Below, one piece after another: positions 25,673 through 33,640 of a DNA stretch of 64,000 nucleotides. The translations under genes were made by a program, and so were the position numbers. The notes beneath the pieces were generated by a model. The model was not told the DNA's origin and did not search any database. It saw only the letters and a list, made by a program, of their open reading frames with translations. How positions within the stretch are numbered: position 1 is the first letter of the stretch; every line of letters begins with the position of its first letter. Source of the DNA: an uncultured Chitinophaga sp. (GTDB lineage: Bacteria > Bacteroidota > Bacteroidia > Cytophagales > Cyclobacteriaceae); NCBI GenBank assembly GCA_902168205.1, contig CABHOK010000014.1, positions 682,001-746,000 of the forward strand, read 5' to 3'.

Positions 25673-26404
25673 TTACGCCAGACGTTTGGCCACTTCATCC
25701 CAGTTCACAACATTATACCAGTTGGCGATATACTCGTTGCGTTTGTTCTGATACTTCAGGTAATAAGCATGCTCCCACACATCAATGCCGAGTATCGGAG
25801 TTCCTTTCAATTCACTCACGTCCATCAGTGGATTATCCTGATTAGGTGTTGAACCAATTTTTAATTTACCGCTGCTGTCTTTTACCAGCCAGGCCCAGCC
25901 GGAGCCGAAACGAGTCATGGCAGCTTGTGTAAATTGTTCCTTGAATTTATCGAACGAACCGAAAGAACTATTGATAGCTTCACCAATTTTACCGGTAGGA
26001 TTAGCACTTCCCGGCTTCATTACCTGCCAGAAGAAGTTATGATTCCATGCACCCCCACCGTTGTTTCTTGCTTTCGCAGAAAGTTTGGAAGCGTTGGCAA
26101 AGAAATCTTTCTCTGAGCTGAAAGTAATTTTCTCAGCAGCGATGGCTTCATTTACATTCTTGATATATGCTGTGTGGTGTTTCGTATAGTGAATCTCCAT
26201 GGTAGTCGCATCAATGGAAGGTTCAAGTGCACTATACGCATAAGGCAGCGTTACTTGCGAAAACTGTAAAGCTGATTCCGATATAGTACCGGAATGTGAA
26301 GGTTGATCTTCTGCAAGGGCTTTAAAGGCCAGAGGCGTTCCGAGGGCGGTAAGGGTTGTAGCTTTTAAGGCTTGCTGCACAAATTCTCTTCGGGTTGTTT
26401 TCAT
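25673..26404 (-). CDS. Exported Fe/Mn superoxide dismutase with Tat-type signal
   Basis: This 243-residue enzyme converts superoxide to oxygen and hydrogen peroxide. The N-terminus [22 protein letters not shown] carries a twin-arginine motif (TRREFV) followed by a hydrophobic segment, so it is predicted to be exported folded through Tat. The metal ligands are in HYTKHH, WNHNFFW and [18 protein letters not shown] together with NQDNP suggests a Mn-type or cambialistic enzyme, because Fe-type enzymes place the Gln differently. I chose the ATG at 26404; the frame continues to an upstream non-ATG start without signal-peptide logic. It is divergent from the 2OG oxygenase gene. Confidence 0.9.
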   Translation of the reverse strand: MKTTRREFVQQALKATTLTALGTPLAFKALAEDQPSHSGTISESALQFSQVTLPYAYSALEPSIDATTMEIHYTKHHTAYIKNVNEAIAAEKITFSSEKDFFANASKLSAKARNNGGGAWNHNFFWQVMKPGSANPTGKIGEAINSSFGSFDKFKEQFTQAAMTRFGSGWAWLVKDSSGKLKIGSTPNQDNPLMDVSELKGTPILGIDVWEHAYYLKYQNKRNEYIANWYNVVNWDEVAKRLA

Positions 26405-26511
26405 AAACAGATATATTATAGTGTGATACTTCTGCAACCAGTATGGCCGCGTTTACCTGCACGAAATTTAGCCAAAAATATTTAGCTTGCACGGAAACAA
26501 CTCCGAGTGTT

Positions 26512-27483
26512 ATGAACGAAATATTATACGATCAGATTCCCTCGCTCGACCTGGCTGATTACTATGGTGGTGACGAGAACAAAAAGAAGAAATTTGTAGC
26601 AGACCTGGGTGCTGCCTATAATAACATTGGCTTCGTGGCTATCAAGAATCATTTTCTTACCGATGCCATGCAACAGGATTTGTACAAGACGATCAAAAAC
26701 TTTTTTGCTTTGCCGGATGAGGTAAAAAAGAAATATGAACGGCCGGATTTGGCAGGTCAGCGGGGATATACCGGTAAAGGAAAAGAACATGCCAAGGGTA
26801 GAAATACCGGAGACCTGAAAGAGTTCTACCACGTTGGTCAGGATCTGGCCGAAGCAGAACTCAAGAGTGAAGATTACCCGGCCAATGTTTGGCCACAGGA
26901 AATTCCTGACTTTAAAAATATAAGCACGGATGTATACCGCGCGCTGGAAAAAACCGGCACCTATATGTTACGTGCTATAGCGCTATACCTGAACCTGCCT
27001 GAAAATTACTTTGACGACAAGATTAAGCACGGCAACAGTATATTGCGCCCCATACATTACTACCCTATCGAAAATCCGGATGCCGTGCCGGAAGATGCCG
27101 TGCGTGCTGCCGAACATGGAGATATAAATCTGATCACCTTGTTAATGGGTGCCAGTGCCGATGGTTTGCAGGTATTGCGCAGAGATGGTAAGTGGATACC
27201 AATAACAGCATTGCCTGATCAGCTCGTAGTAAATGTAGGCGACATGCTGGAGCGCCTTACCAATAAAAAGCTGAAATCAACGATACACCGTGTGGTAAAT
27301 CCGCCACGCGCGTTAATGAATACACCACGTTACTCTATTCCATTCTTTATGCACCCGCGCTCGGAGATGAGTCTGGCTGCACTGAAAGATTGTGTAGATA
27401 GTGAGAACCCGAAGCAATGGGAAGATATTACAGCCGGAGAATTTCTCGATCAGCGTCTGCGCGAAATCGGATTGAAAAAATAA
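26512..27483 (+). CDS. Isopenicillin N synthase-like 2-oxoglutarate/Fe(II) dioxygenase
   Basis: This protein has 323 residues from the ATG at 26512. The N-terminal DIOX_N domain has IPSLDL and GFVAIKNHF; the catalytic jelly roll has the facial triad HGD (in AEHGDINLITLL, about residue 198) and distal His in STIHRVVNPP, followed by RYSIPFF, where Arg binds 2-oxoglutarate. The family oxidises diverse small molecules, and the substrate is not predictable here. An in-frame ATG at 26443 would add 23 residues that do not resemble the family, so I reject it. The superoxide dismutase gene is divergent, with 107 nt between starts. Confidence 0.85.
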   Translation: MNEILYDQIPSLDLADYYGGDENKKKKFVADLGAAYNNIGFVAIKNHFLTDAMQQDLYKTIKNFFALPDEVKKKYERPDLAGQRGYTGKGKEHAKGRNTGDLKEFYHVGQDLAEAELKSEDYPANVWPQEIPDFKNISTDVYRALEKTGTYMLRAIALYLNLPENYFDDKIKHGNSILRPIHYYPIENPDAVPEDAVRAAEHGDINLITLLMGASADGLQVLRRDGKWIPITALPDQLVVNVGDMLERLTNKKLKSTIHRVVNPPRALMNTPRYSIPFFMHPRSEMSLAALKDCVDSENPKQWEDITAGEFLDQRLREIGLKK

Positions 27484-27511
27484 TGGAAGCGAACACCGGT
27501 ATACAGTTAGC

Positions 27512-28711
27512 ATGATCGGGCGGGTTCGATACTATATCTTCCTGCGCGATATACTGATGCTCGCGGTCACCACGTTTGGCGGACCGCAGGCACATCTTGC
27601 TCATTTTCAAAAAGTGCTGGTAGACAAACGGAAGTATCTGACAGAGGATGATCTGATGGAGATCAATTCACTTTGTCAGATATTGCCCGGCCCCACTTCA
27701 ACACAAACATTAACCGCTATAGGTTTCAAGATTGGCGGGCCTACGCTGGCCTACCTCACGTTGCTGGTATGGATACTTCCGGCTGTTATACTCATGACGC
27801 TTGCCGCGATGCTCATGTCGAGCATAGAAGAGAAAAACTGGTCGCTTGAATTCACGCGTTTCATACAACCCATGGCCGTAGGCTTTGTAAGCTATGGTGC
27901 GTTTGTAATTATACAGAAAACCGTGCGCACCAAAACAGGTATAGTGTTAATGGTAACGGCCGCTATACTTTCCTATCTCATTCAAACTCCCTATGTGTTT
28001 CCGGTTATATTGCTGTGCTCAGGTTTACTTACTGCACTGAAGTATAAAAATCAACCGAAAGAAGAGAAGGTGAAGATTGTAGTACCGTGGGCAAACTTTT
28101 TACTATGGGCAGGTGTATTGATTTTTGCTGCAGCACTTGGAGGTATAACGCGTGCGCTTCCCGTAAGGCTGTTTGAAAACTTCTATCGTAACGGGAGTCT
28201 TATATTCGGTGGCGGACAGGTACTCACTCCGTTGTTATATACCGAGTTCGTGCAATATGCACCCAAACAATATCTTACTTCAGGCGAATTTCTGTCGGGT
28301 TATGCTATAGCCCAATCGTTGCCAGGCCCGGTATTTTCATTCAGCTCGTATATAGGTGCATTGTCGATGCGCGAGTATGGAACCGGTGGAGAAATTCTTG
28401 GTGCACTGGTTTCTGCGTTCGGTATATTTTTACCCGGCACGTTTTTGATCTTCTTTGTGATTCGCTTCTGGGAAAGTCTCAAACGCTATAGGGCTGTGCG
28501 CGCATCGTTGGAAGGAATTACGGCTGCAAGTGCGGGACTCGTGGCAGCATCAGCGGTTATACTTTTTCAGCCGCTTGAGAATACCATTATAAATTTCAGT
28601 GTTACTATAGCAACATTTCTGTTGCTGCTATTTACCAAAATACCATCACCGCTAATTATACTCGGAGGATTGTTATTGGGTTTTGTTGTGCGATGGGCGA
28701 CTGAACGTTAA
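27512..28711 (+). CDS. Chromate transporter family protein (ChrA-like)
   Basis: This 399-residue membrane protein shows the two-half CHR architecture. The N-half has TTFGGPQAHLAHFQ (about residue 20) and QILPGPTSTQ; the C-half repeats them as FGGGQVLTPLL and AQSLPGPVFSFSSY. About ten hydrophobic segments are present. The family exports chromate in characterised cases, but many homologues without chrB or other metal genes nearby are of unknown substrate, as here. It starts 28 nt after the oxygenase gene and may be co-transcribed. Its last 4 nt overlap the convergent small gene. Confidence 0.85.
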   Translation: MIGRVRYYIFLRDILMLAVTTFGGPQAHLAHFQKVLVDKRKYLTEDDLMEINSLCQILPGPTSTQTLTAIGFKIGGPTLAYLTLLVWILPAVILMTLAAMLMSSIEEKNWSLEFTRFIQPMAVGFVSYGAFVIIQKTVRTKTGIVLMVTAAILSYLIQTPYVFPVILLCSGLLTALKYKNQPKEEKVKIVVPWANFLLWAGVLIFAAALGGITRALPVRLFENFYRNGSLIFGGGQVLTPLLYTEFVQYAPKQYLTSGEFLSGYAIAQSLPGPVFSFSSYIGALSMREYGTGGEILGALVSAFGIFLPGTFLIFFVIRFWESLKRYRAVRASLEGITAASAGLVAASAVILFQPLENTIINFSVTIATFLLLLFTKIPSPLIILGGLLLGFVVRWATER

Positions 28712-28965
28712 TCCAGAAAATCAACAGGCAGTTTAATCTGATCAGAGTAAAACTGCATGCGCGAATGATTCGTATCTAACGGTAATATCTTCTCAATTAT
28801 TGTGTTCTTATGATTGATAAATACTTCAACATAAAAATTTCCGAGTAGATAAAGATTTACTTTATACCCGTAGTATCGGATCGCCATGATGAATGTACCT
28901 TTTTCGTACAACACATCAATTTTCTCTTCGAGCGCCAGCTTCTTATAGTCTTTCCACACGATCAT
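28708..28965 (-). CDS. Small uncharacterised protein (85 aa)
   Basis: This 85-residue soluble protein begins at the ATG at 28965 (MIVWKDYKKLALEEK); the longer frame starts at TTG and adds an implausible N-terminus. It has regular alternation of aromatic and charged residues (YGYKVNLYLLGNFYVEVF), suggesting a small alpha/beta fold. I do not recognise a named domain. The coding look (third-position bias, clean end) supports a real gene. It converges on the chromate transporter gene with a 4-nt overlap. Confidence 0.6.
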   Translation of the reverse strand: MIVWKDYKKLALEEKIDVLYEKGTFIMAIRYYGYKVNLYLLGNFYVEVFINHKNTIIEKILPLDTNHSRMQFYSDQIKLPVDFLD

Positions 28966-29457
28966 GAGATGAACATACAGTAAAAATACCTCGGGCACAA
29001 CATTGCATGTTATCGAAGTTTTTCGTTTACGGAGCAACGGTACTTCTCCGCGATAATATGGTTACAACTTCGTTGTACTAAGTTGCTGTTGTGTCCTATA
29101 TAATTTCTAAAATATACTTACGCGCGTTGAGAAGTTTTGCATACAAATGTCAACTATACTGCGTCAGTACGTTCATGCATATACGCATAACGCAATTGTA
29201 ATGTTGTGTTGATCTTTGAGACACCTGTCTGCTCTATAGTTTATAATTGGGCAACAGACTTAATGTTCAGAGAGATTAAAAAGAATAATGAATATGTCTG
29301 ATTTAGATGAGAGATGTTGTGCCCGTGCTATATGCATTCACCAGGTTGATGAACGCAGAAAATTTTTCTCATCTTCTTTAAGAATTCTCCACATGAAGAC
29401 ATCTCTGACGTTTGCTGAAAACAGGCAGCGTTAATTTCAGAGAGACTATGAAAAGCA
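28966..29457. other. Gene-poor stretch between the 85-aa gene and tRNA-His
   Basis: About 490 nt without a supportable gene. A 48-codon plus-strand ORF (29288-29434) exists but has no visible homology or regular composition. No RNA structure was recognised. Confidence 0.4.
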
Positions 29458-29480
29458 AAAAGCCTCTTGAAGAGGCTTTT
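29458..29480 (-). terminator. Hairpin downstream of tRNA-His
   Basis: AAAAGCCTCT and AGAGGCTTTT pair perfectly over 10 bp around TGA. Read on the minus strand it is followed by TTTTTGCTTTT, so it ends the tRNA transcript. Confidence 0.8.
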
Positions 29481-29488
29481 ATTTTTGG

Positions 29489-29563
29489 GGTGAATGATGG
29501 GACTCGAACCCACGACCCTCAGAATCACAATCTGATGTTCTAACCAACTGAACTACATCCACC
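29489..29563 (-). tRNA. tRNA-His (GTG anticodon)
   Basis: Read on the minus strand the gene starts GGTGGATG and ends CATTCACC. The seven-base acceptor stem GTGGATG/CATTCAC pairs with one G-T, and the D arm (GTTCAGTTGGTTAGAAC) and T arm (GTGGGTTCGAGTCCCAT) are canonical. The anticodon loop TTGTGAT gives anticodon GTG, for His. The extra G at minus 1, opposite C73, is the tRNA-His identity element and is encoded here. The CCA end is not encoded. A hairpin terminator follows. Confidence 0.95.
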
Positions 29564-29619
29564 ATTTTGAGGACTGCAAATTTAGTGACCTGCTTCGAAT
29601 TTGCAAAAAACATTTAAGA

Positions 29620-30960
29620 TCATTTTCGATTAAACGTCAGGCGCTCGCCCGGGTGGCTTTCATCGAACTTCCCATCCTCGTACGCCAGGTGGCCCGAAAC
29701 GAAAGTATGCGTGATGGTTGAATGAAATTTTGTTCCCTCCAGGGGCGACCATCCGCATTTTGATAAAATATTGGACTTGTGTACCGTCCAAGTTTTATCG
29801 AGGTCGGCCAGCACGAGGTCAGCAAAATATCCTTCACGAATAAAACCGCGCTTCTCGATCTGGAAAAGTATGGCCGGGTTATGACTCATTTTCTGTACGA
29901 TCTTCTCCAAACTTATCCTTCCCTGTTGGTAAAACTCAAGCATCGCCACCAGGCTGTGTTGAACGAGTGGTCCTCCGGAAGGAGCCTTGAAGTATGTGTT
30001 GCTTTTTTCTTCGAGCAAGTGTGGTGCATGATCGGTAGCGATAACATCGATGCGATCTTCCAGCAATGCCTTGAAAATCTCCTGTTGATCGTGTGATGTC
30101 TTCACGGCCGGGTTCCACTTCAGCAATGTACCCAGTCGTTTATAGTCACTGTCATTAAACCACAAGTGATGAATACAGGCTTCGGCAGTGATCTTCTTTT
30201 GCTCCAGCGGAATGCTGTTATCAAATAACGAAATCTCTTTGGCGGTTGAGATGTGCAGTACGTGAAAACGTGCGCCATGTTTTTTAGCAAGGCCAATCGC
30301 GAACGATGAAGAGCGATAGCATGCTTCTTCACTCCGTATCAGCGGGTGGCATTCTATAGGTACATCTTCTCCATAACGATCTTTATACTCGGCTGTGTTT
30401 TTGCGAATGGTAGGTTCATCTTCACAATGCGCAGCGATGAGTGCCGGAAAGCGAGAGAAGAAACCTTCCAGTGTCTCCTGGTTATCAACAAGTAAATTGC
30501 CGGTAGATGAACCCATGAATATCTTCAGTCCGCATACTCTGGTAATATCGGTCTTCATTACTTCTTCCAGGTTATCGTTCGAAGCACCTATAAAGAAGGA
30601 GTAATTCGCTAATGATGTACGCGCAGCAATCTGATATTTTTCTTCCAACAACACCTGCGTAAAGGTTGGCGGGTTGGTGTTGGGCATTTCCATAAAACTG
30701 GTAACACCACCGGCAACAGCCGCCCGTGCTTCAGTTTGTATCGTTGCTTTGTGGGTTAAGCCGGGTTCGCGGAAGTGAACCTGGTCATCAATTGCTCCCG
30801 GTAGCAGGTATTTACCCTGGGCATCAATTACTTTATCGGCCATCGGGTACGACAGATCTTTTCCGATTCTTTCGATATACCGGTCTTTAATAAGTACATC
30901 TCCCTGAAAGACCTTGCCCTCATTAACTATATTTGCGTTCGTTATCAGCGTAGTTTTCAT
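29620..30960 (-). CDS. pyrC: Dihydroorotase (class I amidohydrolase)
   Basis: Dihydroorotase closes carbamoyl-aspartate to dihydroorotate in pyrimidine synthesis. The 446-residue protein has the family motifs HFREPGL (about residues 62-68), MEMPNTNP, KIFMGSSTGNLLVD (carboxylated Lys region), HCEDE, HVLHIST and the late TDHAPH. The first metal-ligand motif, normally HxH, reads QVH (AIDDQVHFREPG), so the first His is Gln. The rest of the site is intact. It could also be a related amidohydrolase, but the motifs and length favour dihydroorotase. It is divergent from the helicase gene with 20 nt between. Confidence 0.87.
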   Translation of the reverse strand: MKTTLITNANIVNEGKVFQGDVLIKDRYIERIGKDLSYPMADKVIDAQGKYLLPGAIDDQVHFREPGLTHKATIQTEARAAVAGGVTSFMEMPNTNPPTFTQVLLEEKYQIAARTSLANYSFFIGASNDNLEEVMKTDITRVCGLKIFMGSSTGNLLVDNQETLEGFFSRFPALIAAHCEDEPTIRKNTAEYKDRYGEDVPIECHPLIRSEEACYRSSSFAIGLAKKHGARFHVLHISTAKEISLFDNSIPLEQKKITAEACIHHLWFNDSDYKRLGTLLKWNPAVKTSHDQQEIFKALLEDRIDVIATDHAPHLLEEKSNTYFKAPSGGPLVQHSLVAMLEFYQQGRISLEKIVQKMSHNPAILFQIEKRGFIREGYFADLVLADLDKTWTVHKSNILSKCGWSPLEGTKFHSTITHTFVSGHLAYEDGKFDESHPGERLTFNRK

Positions 30961-30980
30961 CGCAGTAAAATTAGAACCAA

Positions 30981-32369
30981 GTGTCTGCCATTACAACTTT
31001 CGAAGAATTTAATCTCAATAAACAATTACTCAACGCAGTTTCCGACCTGGGTTTTGAGCACCCCACGGAAATCCAGCAGAAATGTATTCCCATTATCCTC
31101 GCGGGGCAGGAAGTAATTGGCATTGCGCAGACCGGCACCGGTAAAACGGCTGCCTATCTTTTACCGCTGCTCATGAAGATCAAGTATGCACAAGGCACGG
31201 AGCCGCGTGCGTTGATTCTTGCACCGACAAAAGAGCTAACCATTCAATTGGCGGAACACACAAAACTACTCGCTAAATATACTGACCTGCGTATACTGCC
31301 GATCTACGGAGGTATAGGTCCTAAAGCACAAATTGAAAGCATTCAGCAAGGTGTCGATATATTGATATCTACTCCCGGGCGCTTTACCGAACTTTACCTG
31401 CGGGGTGAGATTCCGGTAAAGCAATTTAAAATGCTCGTGCTGGATGAAGCTGATCGTATGATGGACATGGGCTTTATGCCACAGCTTCGTAAAATTTTTG
31501 AAGTGATTCCGAGCAAGCGTCAGAACCTTTTGTTCTCGGCTACATTTCCGGAGAAAGTGGAGCGACTCTCGGGCGAGTTCCTGGAATTTCCAGTAAGAGT
31601 TGAGATAACGCCACAGGCTACACCGGCCCGGCAGGTAGAGCAGGAGTTGTATCATGTACCCAACATTAAAACGAAGATCAACTTTATAGAATACCTGCTC
31701 CGGAATAAAGAAGACTTTAACCGCGTGATGATTTTTACCCGCACGAAGGAGAATGCTGAAAATGTTTTCAAGTTCATTGAACGTAAAGATCTCGGCCCGG
31801 TGCGCGTGATACACTCGAACAAAGGGCAGAACAGTCGTATCAATGCCGTTAATGAATTTAAAGAAGGCAAGTTGCGTGTGCTTGTATCGACTGATGTAAC
31901 GGCCCGTGGTATAGATGTGACGAAGGTATCACATGTTATAAACTTTGATGTACCTATACTATACGAAGACTACGTGCATCGTATTGGTAGAACAGGTCGT
32001 GCGTTTCAGGATGGCAAAGCGATTACATTCGTAAACCGCGCAGAAGAATATCATATTGAAAAAATTGAAAAGCTGATTCGCGAGAAAATACAGGCAAAGG
32101 ATTTACCCGCTGAAGTGTTTGTAGAGAAAACATCTTTCGAAGAAAAGCAGGAAATAAACAAAGCGATTGATGATCAGAAGCGCAGAGACGATCCGGCCTT
32201 TAAAGGAGCGTTTCACGAGAAGAAAGATGCAAAACGTATCGAGGCAAAAAAGAATGAAAGCAAGGCCCGCGTTGGCAAACAAAAAGTAAAGAATAAACGT
32301 GACGACAGAAAGCGACCCGATATAAACCGGGAGGACAGGAAGAAACCTGATAAAAGAAGACCGCGGTAA
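30981..32369 (+). CDS. DEAD-box ATP-dependent RNA helicase
   Basis: This 462-residue helicase has a Q motif (GFEHPTEIQQKCIP), motif I AQTGTGKTA (about residue 48), PTKEL, TPGR, DEAD (LDEADRMMD), SAT, the C-terminal domain motifs TDVTARGID and HRIGRTGRA, and a long basic tail rich in Lys, Arg and Asp (about 380-462) likely to bind RNA. It is of the RhlE/CsdA general type; the exact subfamily is not decided. The start is a GTG at 30981. The next gene begins 5 nt after the stop, so they are probably co-transcribed. Confidence 0.92.
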   Translation: MSAITTFEEFNLNKQLLNAVSDLGFEHPTEIQQKCIPIILAGQEVIGIAQTGTGKTAAYLLPLLMKIKYAQGTEPRALILAPTKELTIQLAEHTKLLAKYTDLRILPIYGGIGPKAQIESIQQGVDILISTPGRFTELYLRGEIPVKQFKMLVLDEADRMMDMGFMPQLRKIFEVIPSKRQNLLFSATFPEKVERLSGEFLEFPVRVEITPQATPARQVEQELYHVPNIKTKINFIEYLLRNKEDFNRVMIFTRTKENAENVFKFIERKDLGPVRVIHSNKGQNSRINAVNEFKEGKLRVLVSTDVTARGIDVTKVSHVINFDVPILYEDYVHRIGRTGRAFQDGKAITFVNRAEEYHIEKIEKLIREKIQAKDLPAEVFVEKTSFEEKQEINKAIDDQKRRDDPAFKGAFHEKKDAKRIEAKKNESKARVGKQKVKNKRDDRKRPDINREDRKKPDKRRPR

Positions 32370-32374
32370 TTTAT

Positions 32375-33463
32375 ATGCGTTGCTATAAAAGCAGAATCAT
32401 CGCAGGTATATATGCAATGCTCTGCAGTGCAGGGGCAGGCACGGCACAAGTCACAAACAATAACATTCAGAATGGTTCGCGATTGATGCAGGATGCTGCA
32501 TATACAGAATCATCTACCGATCATGCCACAGTTGAGTGGGATTGTGTCAATAAATCACTCAAGGCTCTCACCAATAAATGTCTGATCTATCACAACGATC
32601 AGTGGTTTACGTTTCGTGTGAATCAATCAGGTAAATATTACTTAAATATAGCATCACTGGCATGTCGTGATGCACGAGGTATTCAGGCTATTATACTGCA
32701 AGGCAATCCATGCACTACTGAGCAATATCAGGTACTGAAGTGTATACCCAAAATTGAAGGCGATGATGTTTTCATAGAAATCGATTTGCTGTTAGCAGGT
32801 AATGACTACTTCGTAAACATCGATGGCTTCCTGGGTGACTTCTGCAAGTTTGAAATACAATTCAGCTCAAACCCCAAAGGCTTTCTGTACACATCTGAAA
32901 GTCTTGACACGTTATCACTAAAGGCAGATGTTACCGGCAAAGTAGTTGATCTGCATTGGACAGCCTCTGAGTCTTTGCTACAAACGCTGGAGCGATTTGA
33001 AGTATTCCGGAAACGTAAAGGCGAAGCTGCTTTGCCTGTTGCTGTATTTGCTCCTGTTTTGAATACGGCAGGAAAGTATATCACAAATTATTCAGCAACA
33101 GATGTGCTTTCAGAAGCCGGTATATATACCTACGAAGTTATAGCCGTCTATAAAGATAGCCAATTAAAAGAAGTCCTCGATCGTGAGTTGATTACATTCC
33201 GTCCATTAGCAAGTCTTGATCCCTATCTTCATGTTTCATTAGACTATAAGACCGGAACTAAAGTCCAATTGATGCTGATCGATGAAATGCGTGATGTTGT
33301 TCTAAAGCAAAACACCTTTGTGTTCAATGCCAGGCACGACCAACAACAAAAGATCTACATTGGCGATTATCTCGACAAAGGAATCAATCACTTCCTTGTT
33401 GTATCCACCAACTTAAAAACTTTCGAGAAGCGCGTTTATAAATTCACAGCGACAAACAAATAA
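32375..33463 (+). CDS. Secreted protein of unknown function
   Basis: This 362-residue protein has a signal peptide (to about residue 25, ending GAGTAQ). Residues about 50-170 are beta-rich with two Cys pairs (ACRDARG, NPCTTEQYQVLKCIP) and resemble PPC-type or gliding-associated extracellular beta domains in pattern only. A later fibronectin-III-like region spans about 190-275 (LHWTASESLLQTLERFEVFRK). No catalytic motif was recognised. It follows the helicase gene by 5 nt, an odd pairing that may only be an operon of convenience. Confidence 0.65.
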   Translation: MRCYKSRIIAGIYAMLCSAGAGTAQVTNNNIQNGSRLMQDAAYTESSTDHATVEWDCVNKSLKALTNKCLIYHNDQWFTFRVNQSGKYYLNIASLACRDARGIQAIILQGNPCTTEQYQVLKCIPKIEGDDVFIEIDLLLAGNDYFVNIDGFLGDFCKFEIQFSSNPKGFLYTSESLDTLSLKADVTGKVVDLHWTASESLLQTLERFEVFRKRKGEAALPVAVFAPVLNTAGKYITNYSATDVLSEAGIYTYEVIAVYKDSQLKEVLDRELITFRPLASLDPYLHVSLDYKTGTKVQLMLIDEMRDVVLKQNTFVFNARHDQQQKIYIGDYLDKGINHFLVVSTNLKTFEKRVYKFTATNK

Positions 33464-33559
33464 TCCACCAGCAACCTGTAGCTGGCACCGAGAAGACAAT
33501 TACCGTCTCGCAGCTCAAAGCTTACACCCGCAGCTATTTCACCTGCCGCTAAAAAGTGT
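33464..33559. repeat. AGCT-rich intergenic segment
   Basis: Short units TAGCTGG, CGCAGCTC, AAGCTTA and GCAGCTATT recur within 96 nt upstream of the hexosaminidase gene. A similar segment is found at 63760-64000. The role is unknown. Confidence 0.4.
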
Positions 33560-33640
33560 GTGCTCCCGGCACATGTAAAATTTTTTCATCGCTGCACGAA
33601 AGTGCTTAACTTGGTTGCCTTACAAACCCCAACTACAACC

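Noticed and set aside
29288-29434. 48-codon plus-strand ORF before tRNA-His
   Set aside because: It has an ATG but irregular composition, no recognisable motif, and no context; too little to call a gene.
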